A program made the position numbers and the translations under genes. The notes under the pieces are model-generated. The model had not been told where the DNA came from. It was given only the letters and a program-made list of their open reading frames with translations, and did no database searches. DNA of 39,642 nucleotides from Deltaproteobacteria bacterium. Lineage in GTDB: Bacteria > Desulfobacterota > JAFDED01. Where the stretch lies: positions 1 through 39,642 of the forward strand of contig JAFDED010000031.1 in the NCBI GenBank assembly GCA_019310535.1, given 5' to 3'. Shown here in pieces: positions 7,345-17,372 of the stretch (position 1 is the first letter of the stretch; the number at the start of each line of letters is the position of its first letter).

Positions 7345-8082
7345 TTATAAAAATCCTGAAAATTCCCGACGGATTGAGGCGCAGCAAACGTAATCGACCA
7401 AAGTGACAATGTCGAATACCGGCAGATTCACTGCATCCTGCAAAGCTTTATTGAACGGCACAAAGTTGGTGCATTCGCAAACAACGGCGCCCACATCAGG
7501 ATGCTTGAGAACCAGAGTCTTGCCCAGGCGCACCATGTCCTGTTCCAGCCGGTCGATGTCCGCCTCCGGTTTGTTCCCGATGAATACCGTGGGGAAATAG
7601 GCATCCTCCGGCATCCCATGCACCACCACAGGAATTTCATTGGAGGACCAGCCCGCGCCGATAAAATGGTTCTCGGTCAATAAATGAGCTTTTTCCGTCA
7701 ATATTCCCACCCTGCGCTTCTTGCCGATCATGGCCGAGACCATGGGAACCTGGATTAATGAAGTTGCGAGCACGGGTATGCTGACCGCTTCAGCAAGAGC
7801 AGGCTGAAAAGGACCGAGAAAGCCGCAGCTCGTGGTGATGAGTCGCACCCCCGTTCTTTCGAGCTCGCGTGCAGCTTCAACAAACGGTTCTATGAATTGA
7901 GGATCCGGCTCTTCCGCCACAATTCTATGGGAGAAGGCACCCTTTACTATACGATAGCAAACCGGATAGCCAAAGGTAGTGGCGTTTCCAATATCTCCCG
8001 GTATCCGGGGAAAAACCGTGTCCAGCATTAACACGCCGATGGCCATGCCGTAATTGGTTCTCCCTCCTCGAACCAGCTTCAT
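7345..8082 (-). CDS. Asp/Glu racemase-superfamily protein
   Basis: The 245-residue product has the two conserved cysteine regions of the aspartate/glutamate racemase superfamily (also hydantoin racemase and maleate isomerase): TTSCGFLGPFQPAL in the first half and GAVVCECTNFVPFNKALQDA near the end. The opening, GMAIGVLMLDTVFPRIPGDI, resembles a subgroup of uncharacterised superfamily members whose N-terminus starts with LMLDTxFPRxPGDxGN. GAGGAGG lies 8 nt before the ATG. It is the first gene of a minus-strand set with the TAXI receptor (161 bp downstream) and permease, suggesting that it acts on the imported compound. Racemase, isomerase or decarboxylase activity cannot be told apart from sequence. 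Confidence 0.82.
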   Translation of the reverse strand: MKLVRGGRTNYGMAIGVLMLDTVFPRIPGDIGNATTFGYPVCYRIVKGAFSHRIVAEEPDPQFIEPFVEAARELERTGVRLITTSCGFLGPFQPALAEAVSIPVLATSLIQVPMVSAMIGKKRRVGILTEKAHLLTENHFIGAGWSSNEIPVVVHGMPEDAYFPTVFIGNKPEADIDRLEQDMVRLGKTLVLKHPDVGAVVCECTNFVPFNKALQDAVNLPVFDIVTLVDYVCCASIRREFSGFL

Positions 8083-8193
8083 GAGACTATCCTCCTCTAC
8101 GAAGTACGCTATTGCCAGAAATCAAAGATAGTATTCAGAGGTATCCGGCTTTCGGATCTTTCGATCCACGGTCCCGAAGCACTTCTTCCTCCA

Positions 8194-8212
8194 CGGGAAA
8201 GGATCTTTCCCG
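8194..8212. terminator. Short stem-loop downstream of the envelope-module operon
   Basis: CGGGAAAG-gat-CTTTCCCG is a perfect 8 bp stem 57 bp after the aminotransferase stop codon. No T-run follows on the minus strand, so Rho-independent termination is doubtful. Otherwise 8083-8268 shows no gene; it also holds the upstream region of the racemase-like gene. Confidence 0.3.
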
Positions 8213-8268
8213 CCTGTTCGACTCCCACTTCCTCTGCATAGAGCGGTTAACGGGTTACCGGATGAGAA

Positions 8269-9399
8269 CTAAAGAACCGATAGAACCTGCTCGATCACGT
8301 AGGACTGGTCATCCTCGCTCATATGGGGGTAGAGTGGGATGATCATGGTTGTATCAAATGCCTTCTCGGTGCAGGGCAGGCAGACTTGACCGTACTCTTG
8401 GGCATAATAGGGTTCCTTGTGGATAGCGCAGATACCCGGTGTGCACTGTACGCCCAGAGATTTGAGGCGGGAGAGGATTCGGTTTCGTTCTTCTGCATCC
8501 GCATCGCGGATTCTGAGCATGTATGATTGGTACGTGGGCCTGGCATATTCCGGCACATATGGTATAACCAGCCGCGGATGATCCCCGAACGCCCGGTCAT
8601 AGACCGCGGCGAGGGAGCGGCGGCGCTCCAGGAGCCAATCGATACGATCCATCTGGGCCACCCCCATGGCTCCCTGGACGTTGGATAATCGATAGTTGTA
8701 TCCAAAATCCGGATAATGGACGATCACCAGGCCTTCAGCCTTGTGCTTGGCTTCTTCGTCCACCGAGGCGCCATGGGATATCAAACTGCGGGCCCTGTCG
8801 GCCAGCTCGTCATCGTCCGTAACGATCATCCCCCCCTCGCCCGTGGTGATCACCTTTCGGGGATGGAAAGAAAAGCAAGCGCACCGGGTGTGCGTGCCGA
8901 TTTTCCGGCCTTCGTATTCCGAGCCGATGGCGCAGGCCGCATCTTCGATCACCATGACTCCATGATCCCGTGCGATCCGGTTGATGCGCGTCATGTGGGC
9001 CGGAAGTCCCACCTGATGAACGGGCATGATGAGCCTGGTGCGCGGTGTGATGGCCTCCTCTATTTTTTCCTCATCGATGTTGTATGTATCAAGGTTGATG
9101 TCCACGAAGACCGGCCGGGCTCCCCGGTGCTGAATCACGTTTGCCGTGGCGATAAAGGAATAGGAGGGAACGATCACCTCGTCGCCCGGCCCAACGCCCA
9201 GGCACTCAAGAGCTACGGCCAACGCCGTAGTGCACGACGAGGCTGCCACAGCGTGCCGGACGCCGACGTAGGCCGCCACCTTCTTCTCGAATTCGGTTAC
9301 CGCAGGCCCCTGGGTGAGCCAGCCGCTGTCCACAACTTCGGATATTAACCGCTTTTCTTCCGCACCCATGTAAGGCCGGGTCAGGGGAATGGTTTTCAT
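8269..9399 (-). CDS. DegT/DnrJ/EryC1/StrS (ArnB-type) aminotransferase
   Basis: The product is 376 residues, a normal length. These PLP enzymes transaminate keto-sugar nucleotides. Visible blocks are IPLTRPYMGAEEKRLISEVV, LTQGPAVTEFEKKVAAYVGV, SSCTTALAVALECLGVGPGD, EVIVPSYSFIATANVI, IEDAACAIGSEYEGRKIG and FSFHPRKVITTGEGGMI, where Lys182 is the PLP lysine. AAGGAG 8 nt before the ATG at 9399 fixes the start; an upstream frame to 9423 is not used. It is the last gene of the module after the UPF0104-type gene (13 bp gap). In context it probably makes an amino sugar for the lipid-linked or envelope glycan handled by the GT39 protein, as ArnB does for ArnT. Confidence 0.92.
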   Translation of the reverse strand: MKTIPLTRPYMGAEEKRLISEVVDSGWLTQGPAVTEFEKKVAAYVGVRHAVAASSCTTALAVALECLGVGPGDEVIVPSYSFIATANVIQHRGARPVFVDINLDTYNIDEEKIEEAITPRTRLIMPVHQVGLPAHMTRINRIARDHGVMVIEDAACAIGSEYEGRKIGTHTRCACFSFHPRKVITTGEGGMIVTDDDELADRARSLISHGASVDEEAKHKAEGLVIVHYPDFGYNYRLSNVQGAMGVAQMDRIDWLLERRRSLAAVYDRAFGDHPRLVIPYVPEYARPTYQSYMLRIRDADAEERNRILSRLKSLGVQCTPGICAIHKEPYYAQEYGQVCLPCTEKAFDTTMIIPLYPHMSEDDQSYVIEQVLSVL

Positions 9400-9412
9400 G
9401 GGAACGCTCCTT

Positions 9413-10429
9413 TTATTGAGCACCTGATTTTACCATCTTGAACAACTTGAAATTCATGGTTTGGAGACAGATAATTCCTATGGCTACAGTAAGCAAAATG
9501 AACTGAGTATGCATAACAAGTGCTATCTCCAGTGCATGTCCTTTATCCACGCTGAACACTGCTAATGCCTGAATGCAAAGGAACTCATAAACACCCACAT
9601 ACCCGGGACTGGATGGCAACAACATCCCGAGAGATAACGTTGAAATCAGCTAGACAGGGGCCACCCAGTGGATCTCCTTCAGTCCCATGGAGCGCATAAT
9701 CATATATACCGCCAGTACCTCAACAACCCAAACAGCAGCGCTTAAGAGAAGGATTCGAAACAGTCCGCCAATATTACGCAAAACTTCCAACCCACTGATG
9801 GCATTGGACGAAAAGCTGAAAATGCGGTCTCCAATAGAACCGAAAAGCCTCGTTGATGAATGTATCCATCGAAGTATGGTCGCGCCCATGGCCATGACGA
9901 TAAAACATCCAGCCAGAATCCCGACAAAAAGAGAAAAGCAAACCCATCCCAGACGGCTGACCCATGGCGGAAATCTATAAAAGCTCATGACGATCCATAT
10001 AAACATCACCAGAGTGATACCGTCCATTATCTTTTCAACTATTAATGAAGTAAGTATCTGCCCTCTGGATATGCCCACAGTGCGCCGAAGCGATTCCAAC
10101 CGAACAGCCTCTCCCAGTCGCGCGGGAAGAATATTATTGGCCAGATAGCCTATCATCATCGTCTGATAAAGCCTTACAATACTCGGCCGGAATTCCTCTT
10201 CAAACAAAAAGCTCCATCTTACAGTTCGGAAAACATTGCTGATTTGACCAATAAGCATCCCTGATATCAGCCATGTTACATCAATTTGAGAAAGCTTCAT
10301 GATGAAGCTTTCCCAGTCTACTCCGCGCAATGCAAAGAAAAGGGTGATTGAGGTCACCACCATGCCAATAAGAAACGATGGCCATTTGTGTAATCGGGAG
10401 ATAAAATTTTTGTTATTTATTTCATTCAT
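9413..10429 (-). pseudogene. UPF0104/AglD-like (LPG-synthase TM region) protein with in-frame TAG
   Basis: Read through one TAG at 9650-9652, the gene encodes 338 codons, the usual length for UPF0104 integral membrane proteins (related to the flippase half of MprF and to AglD). The first part (259 residues) has the basic N-terminus, several membrane helices and NVFRTVRWSFLFEEE, NNILPARLGEAVRLESLRR and SLIVEKIMDG. After the TAG the same frame continues LISTLSLGMLLPSSPGYVGV and YEFLCIQALAVF, the conserved PSSPGxxGxxE block expected exactly there. Only the stop interrupts it. The cause may be mutation, a base-call error or stop suppression. It starts 24 bp after the GT39 gene and ends 13 bp before the aminotransferase. 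Confidence 0.8.
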
Positions 10430-10453
10430 TTATACGGAGATAGAGTAATAATT

Positions 10454-12673
10454 TTATTGAGTATATACCGTGGATTGCCGTTCATTTTGTAGTGTCTTGA
10501 TTTCTATCTTTGGACTGCTCCAGCCCGCATGGTCAAAAGCATTGCCGTTAGGTCCGGGGAGAGTGGTGAATATGATGTTTATGGTCTGGCCTGCAAATTC
10601 ATCCAGAGAGAGTTCATAATCGAACCATTTCCTATCGTCAGCGGTGTTTTTAGGATCGATGTATCTGGAAAAAATGGTTTTTTTGCCGCTTTCGGACTCT
10701 ATATCTATAAGGAACTCCACGCCGTCGCCCTTTTTCGGCGCCCACACGTTCGGGCTCAGGGCGATGCCGAACTTCAACATGCTCTTGGTTCTGATTTTCA
10801 TCCCGCTCCAGTGAATACGGGTGATCCTTCCGGGGCCGCTGGGATGTTCGTAAATCACAAACCGTTCGTCTCCGTTGATGTTGAATACACTGGTGCTCAC
10901 TGCACCCGGGTCCCCATCTGTTTTTACGAAGGGCAAGTAATCAGCCAGGGTGAAGGTGTTCAGCTTTTTCATGGATACCCAGACGGATCCTGTACTACCG
11001 TCGGGTAGTGGAAATTGCTTCAACTGTTCGAAGTGGTTCTCTGCGAGCACCCGGCCGTTGTCCTCAAGCAGATGATCCACGAACGATTGAATTTCAATGG
11101 CCCACGGCTGGTTATAGAAATCATTTTTGAGAACCCTCCCGGTTTTTGTGATAAGAAAATCAAATCCCTCAAGAAATTTTTCAGGAGTAATATTTTTCGA
11201 CGAAGGCAGCACCTGCGAAAGGAATAATTTATTATTCAAACCTCTCTGCCAGATTTTGTAGGACAAATACGACAATGTCATCCATTCGTAATTTGTCAGG
11301 GAAGCCAGACGGTATGTCCTTTTAGATTGAGTCATATCCACATACCGCACCATCTCGTCCAGCATTTCGTCCACGTACCAGTAGTGAGGATAGGGTAGGG
11401 TGGCGATGTTTCCATCGACGTATGCGTTAATCCAGTAGGGCTTTTCCACAAAGGGGTTTGCATTTATTCGTTTGGTACTCGAGAGAACGGTGGGTGATCT
11501 CATTATAATCTTAAGCATATTGCGCGTTCCCAGGCTTTTTTCCAAATATAATCCGATAGCATATACACAAACCCCGATGACGGCTGTCAGCTTGAGGGTC
11601 TGGATAAGATGACGGGTTTTCATTCGGGTGGGCGGATTCCACGAAGCCCATGCAGATGACAGCAAGGCAAACACGGGCAACACCGGATGGAAGTAATAGG
11701 GCATCGTAACTTTGATCACATACAGTAAAAGGAGGAAACTGCCCAGCAGCCAGAGATATAGAAAGAGATGAGACTTAGAAATCTTTAACAAAGAAAAGGC
11801 GAACCCGAGTAAAAAAATAATGGTAAAAAATGGACCTCCCAATTCATGATAGATAAATCCCGATAAAATTTCGTAGACTGAAGGAGGGATGTATCCAATA
11901 CCGGCGAGGGATGTGGAGAGGGGGGCTGTTGCTCTCCTATACAGTTCGAGAAGTGTCTGATAATTCAAAACGTGATACATCAGCCCTGCCAGAAGGCCCA
12001 GTGCCAGGAATAGAAAAAAGTGTTTTCTCCGACGGATAATGATTGCCAGGGATTGGTCTTTGTCTCGCAACGAAGAAAAACACAGATAGGCCATGGGGAA
12101 AAACACAAAGCCCGCATACAGATGCTTCACGCACATGCCGACGGCCACGGTGAATCCGAGCAACATCGACCATTTAACAGATCGAAATTCGTTCTTATAC
12201 GTCAACACGCACAATAGTATCGTCAGTGAGGTGATGGCAGTGAGCGGTATATCGAGGGTATAATAGCGGGACCACAGAATAATATTCGAATAACATGTAA
12301 AGAGTATACAGCCCAGCAGGCCCGACGTTTTGCCGTAAAGAATTGTACCCAGTGCATATATGGAAATGAATATGATGAGAAAGGATACGGAGTTGAGCAG
12401 AAAGACAGCCCTCTTGGTGGAATGGCCCACCACAAAGTAACTGAGGCCCGTCAGGAACGGCACGAACGTGGGCCGCGTAATTCCTTGTGTGTGCAGGGCC
12501 TCGATGATTTTGAACTTTTTGACGAGCTGGTGTGCCCGCTCGCTCATCTGGAGGTTGGTGGATTCGTCCCATCGGGGAGGGCGGTGATCGATCTTCATCC
12601 AGAGAAAGTTGACGAAAAGGACAAATCCCAGCCAGATGATGAGAAGCCATGTTTGAAGAGAAATTTTTTTCAT
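10454..12673 (-). CDS. GT39/ArnT-type membrane glycosyltransferase with C-terminal beta-sandwich domain
   Basis: The product is 739 residues. An N-terminal membrane helix is followed by RPPRWDESTN with the acidic pair Asp36-Glu37, the position of the catalytic acid in GT-C enzymes (PMT/ArnT), and then by about 10-12 helices to roughly residue 400. GT-C enzymes move a sugar from a polyprenyl-phosphate donor to lipid or protein on the periplasmic side. The C-terminal part (about 600-739) is soluble and beta-rich, with GDGVEFLIDIESESGKKTIF and AGWSSPKIEIK. A similar domain occurs in the hydrolase gene at 35-38 kb. Start ATG overlaps the preceding radical SAM stop by one base (TAATG), indicating coupled translation. 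Donor and acceptor are unknown. Confidence 0.85.
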   Translation of the reverse strand: MKKISLQTWLLIIWLGFVLFVNFLWMKIDHRPPRWDESTNLQMSERAHQLVKKFKIIEALHTQGITRPTFVPFLTGLSYFVVGHSTKRAVFLLNSVSFLIIFISIYALGTILYGKTSGLLGCILFTCYSNIILWSRYYTLDIPLTAITSLTILLCVLTYKNEFRSVKWSMLLGFTVAVGMCVKHLYAGFVFFPMAYLCFSSLRDKDQSLAIIIRRRKHFFLFLALGLLAGLMYHVLNYQTLLELYRRATAPLSTSLAGIGYIPPSVYEILSGFIYHELGGPFFTIIFLLGFAFSLLKISKSHLFLYLWLLGSFLLLLYVIKVTMPYYFHPVLPVFALLSSAWASWNPPTRMKTRHLIQTLKLTAVIGVCVYAIGLYLEKSLGTRNMLKIIMRSPTVLSSTKRINANPFVEKPYWINAYVDGNIATLPYPHYWYVDEMLDEMVRYVDMTQSKRTYRLASLTNYEWMTLSYLSYKIWQRGLNNKLFLSQVLPSSKNITPEKFLEGFDFLITKTGRVLKNDFYNQPWAIEIQSFVDHLLEDNGRVLAENHFEQLKQFPLPDGSTGSVWVSMKKLNTFTLADYLPFVKTDGDPGAVSTSVFNINGDERFVIYEHPSGPGRITRIHWSGMKIRTKSMLKFGIALSPNVWAPKKGDGVEFLIDIESESGKKTIFSRYIDPKNTADDRKWFDYELSLDEFAGQTINIIFTTLPGPNGNAFDHAGWSSPKIEIKTLQNERQSTVYTQ

Positions 12674-14170
12674 TATCTTTTAGCCGGGGCAAAGGCGAGC
12701 CGATAGCCGTATTGGAAGAGCTGCTTCAGGGTGTTAAAGGCAATTCTCACTGAAAGGATAAATACATGATACCACTCAACGGGGTTCCGATACCAGCCTG
12801 GAGGAAGGCTGAACCAACTGGGATTCCCTTCAAACAGCAACAGGTAAATGCCCTTGGGCCGCAGCCAGAATCTGTAATTGGCGCGTACAATGTCTTTTTT
12901 CAACTCCTCCTCGGTACAGGTGGTGGGGACATACGGGAGGGGAGCAGAACTTTCAACCAGCGCACTTATAGGATTCAGGTTTTCCCAATGATCCCCGACG
13001 TTAAGACCGTTTTCCTCCTTGGCGATTTCGTACAATTTCGTTCCTGGATATGTTGATGCATTATTGAACCTGGCGAAATCGATCCTCAATTCCCTGGCCA
13101 GCCAGTAATTGGCCAACCTTTCTTCCCTGGTCTCCGTGGGCAGGCCCAGGATGAAAGTCGCCCCAACGCGCATGTTACTTTTTAGTCAGCTTCACAGCGC
13201 GAATGTTATCCTCGACCGTTTCCCCTTTGTTCAACAGCTTCATCAACCGCTCGGAGGCGGTTTCAATGCCGTAATTTATGAGGACGAACCCGGCTCTTTT
13301 CATTGCTGCGAGAATTTCATCCGTGGCGTTATCCCCCCGCATTGAGCAGCAGAACTTTACATACTTGGGATAGCCCCTTTTTTCGAACCGCTCACAAACC
13401 GCTATCGTCCATTCCTTGTTCACCGCAAAATTATCGTCCTGGAAATATATGTATCTAACGCCGTATTTATTGACAACGACGTCCACATGTTCAACAGCCT
13501 CCTCTGGTTTTAAATAGCGGTAAGCCCGGCCGGAGACGCTCCGGGAGCTGCAGAAAATACAATCATAGGGGCAACCCCTGGTCACCTGGGTGAATGCTAG
13601 ATTATATTTGTGCAAGTTCGGTTCAAATAGATGATAGGGGAAGGGGCCAACCTCTCTGAGGTCTTTTAATAACGGGGCATCGGGGTTATGAACGATTTCT
13701 TTATTCCCGTTGATGAAAGAAATGCCCTTCAAGTGGGTGTAATCTCTTCTATTTTTGATGGCTTCATATAACAGGTTCAGTACCTCTTCACCTTCTCTTC
13801 TGACCACCACGTCCACGTGGCCTGTCTTCAGTGCCTCCTCCGGCAATACGGTGGGATGGATGCCGCCCATAATGACCTTTGAGTCCTGATATTTTGTCTT
13901 TAACATTTCCGCTATTTCATAGCCGCGGATAATATTCGGCGTCACGCACGATATCCCAAAAATATAAGGGTGCTCCATTTTCTTGAGCAAATCGCTCAGT
14001 ATATCATCGTTAATGGGGGTCGCTGCTTCATCGAGAATCTTTACCTTTTTGCCTCGCTGGAGCAGGTATCCCGCCAGGGCGGCCACTCCTGTTGGAAGAC
14101 TAATGGCAACCCAGCGATCAAAATAACTGTTCTTGCCCTTTCGATCGAAATTAGGGTGTATCAACAACAT
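12673..14170 (-). pseudogene. B12-binding-domain radical SAM protein, frameshifted
   Basis: Two frames together make one protein of about 498 residues. The first (14170-13175) has an N-terminal cobalamin-binding-type domain with GGIHPT at 102-107 and the radical SAM cluster motif TRGCPYDCIFCSS (Cys200, Cys204, Cys207). It ends at TAA just after AVKLTKK. The second frame continues MRVGATFILGLPTETREERL, normal radical SAM sequence, to 12673. The junction is at a run of five A in CTAAAAAGTAAC; with one A fewer the reading would be TKSNMRVGAT with no stop. So a single-base insertion or homopolymer error explains the break. Family members (BchE/HpnJ-like) carry out methylations and C-C bond chemistry. 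First gene of the envelope module. Confidence 0.88.
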
Positions 14171-14318
14171 GGAATTGCTCCGGAATACACTCTCCTCAGG
14201 CCTCAGTCCAACCTGATAGTTTGAGTTTGCATACTTTTCAGTGTCATGTTATGTTCTGCATTTGCATCATTATTTTTTTAAAAGTTATACTAAATCGCGC
14301 CCAAATGTCAAATCAATT
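14171..14318. promoter_or_regulatory. Upstream region of the envelope-module operon
   Basis: About 150 bp of AT-rich sequence lies between the radical SAM start and the tandem repeats. On the minus strand it must hold the operon promoter. I see no clear -35/-10 pair and assign none. Confidence 0.3.
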
Positions 14319-14592
14319 TCTGGGAAACGGAACAAATATGGTATCTCTCTGGTCAGGATAAAGATCATGGGTAAAGAAGGTTGGCAAGAAGTCAAGAAAT
14401 GGAAGGCGGTGTGAGCGCAGCGAACGAGGCCTTCCACTTCTCCGGGCTCAAATCTGGGAAACGGAATACACATGGTATCCCCTTGTTCAAGATAAAGATC
14501 ATGGGGAAGGAAGGTTGGAGAGAAGTAAAGAAGTGGAAGGCTCTCTCTTTGTGCTCCCAGCGGAGCCTTCCACTTCCTTCCCCAGGCTCAAA
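14319..14592. repeat. Two tandem 134-140 bp repeats with internal hairpins
   Basis: Unit 1 (14319-14452) and unit 2 (14453-14592) both begin TCTGGGAAACGGAA and share ATGGTATC, GATAAAGATCATGGG, GAAGGTTGG, AAGTGGAAGG-like and CTCAAA blocks. Each carries a hairpin of diverged loop: 14396-14407 with 14429-14440 (12 bp, one mismatch) and 14530-14543 with 14563-14576 (14 bp, perfect). Arms are conserved by pairing (GAAGTGGAAGGCTC and its complement) while the loops differ completely, which suggests the structure matters or that the arms are the mobile unit. The repeats lie between the envelope module and a transposase remnant. Confidence 0.8.
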
Positions 14593-14656
14593 TCAGTGGA
14601 CACATGGTCCAGGAGGGTATGATATACTTACCCTCCACATCCTATAGGAGAAGACC

Positions 14657-15130
14657 ATGTGCCCCTATCCATACTACGAACTTATGAGAAAAAGTAAAGA
14701 CCTAAAATATCTTCGCCGCAAAATGGTGCTCTGCACTCAAGAGCACGGCATAAAACCCGCGGCGCGTCTTTTTAACACCACGACAAAGACCGTGCGCAAG
14801 TGGACCGCAGATGGAAAGAGCAGGGAGGGGAGGGCCTTGTGGATCTCGGCTGGGCGCCTAAAAAACCCTGCCGCCGCATCACACCCCAACAGCGTCAAAA
14901 AGCCATAAAGCTCAAAGAAGATCTCACCTCCTGGGGCGCAGAGCGCATCAAGCGCGATTATGGGCTGTGGAAGGTTTCGGAAAAGTCGCTGAGGCGCATC
15001 TGGAGGGAGGAGGGCCTGCTCAAGCGCAAAAAGCATTAAACCGAAATTACCTCAGGGCCGTCAAAGCCGCCTGGAGGCTTTTCGGGCACAAACACCCGAA
15101 TGCGCGGGAACGGCCAAGGCAAAGATGCTG
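14657..15130 (+). pseudogene. Helix-turn-helix transposase (IS481-like), truncated and frameshifted
   Basis: The first frame (ATG 14657, preceded by TAGGAGAAGACC) encodes about 50 residues with HGIKPAARLFNTTTKTVRKW, a transposase-type helix-turn-helix. Near 14795 the match moves to another frame: RRWKEQGGEGLVDLGWAPKK, then WGAERIKRDYGLWKVSEKSL and LLKRKK. Near 15033 it shifts again: YLRAVKAAWRLFGHKH, then stops. The combined order is that of the N-terminal third of IS481-like transposases; the DDE catalytic domain is absent. So this is an inactive remnant with at least two frameshifts and a deletion. It lies tail to tail with the helicase gene. The short stretch 15131-15179 shows nothing else. 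Confidence 0.65.
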
Positions 15131-15179
15131 AGCTTGTGAGTACACAGCAATCCAATATTTGTGCGATTATGAAAAGCTG

Positions 15180-17368
<2,189 letters not shown>

Positions 17369-17372
<4 letters not shown>

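Noticed and set aside
8716..9348. Plus-strand 210-codon frame
   Set aside because: It lies antisense to the DegT/ArnB-type aminotransferase, which has all family motifs.
9650..9652. Pyrrolysine decoding of the in-frame TAG
   Set aside because: Although a corrinoid methylamine-type pseudogene is nearby, TAG is used as the ordinary stop of other genes here (HD-GYP at 310-312, SspB-like at 2531-2533), and pyrrolysine outside methyltransferases is rare.
14319..14592. CRISPR array
   Set aside because: Only two long imperfect units, no short regular spacers and no cas genes.
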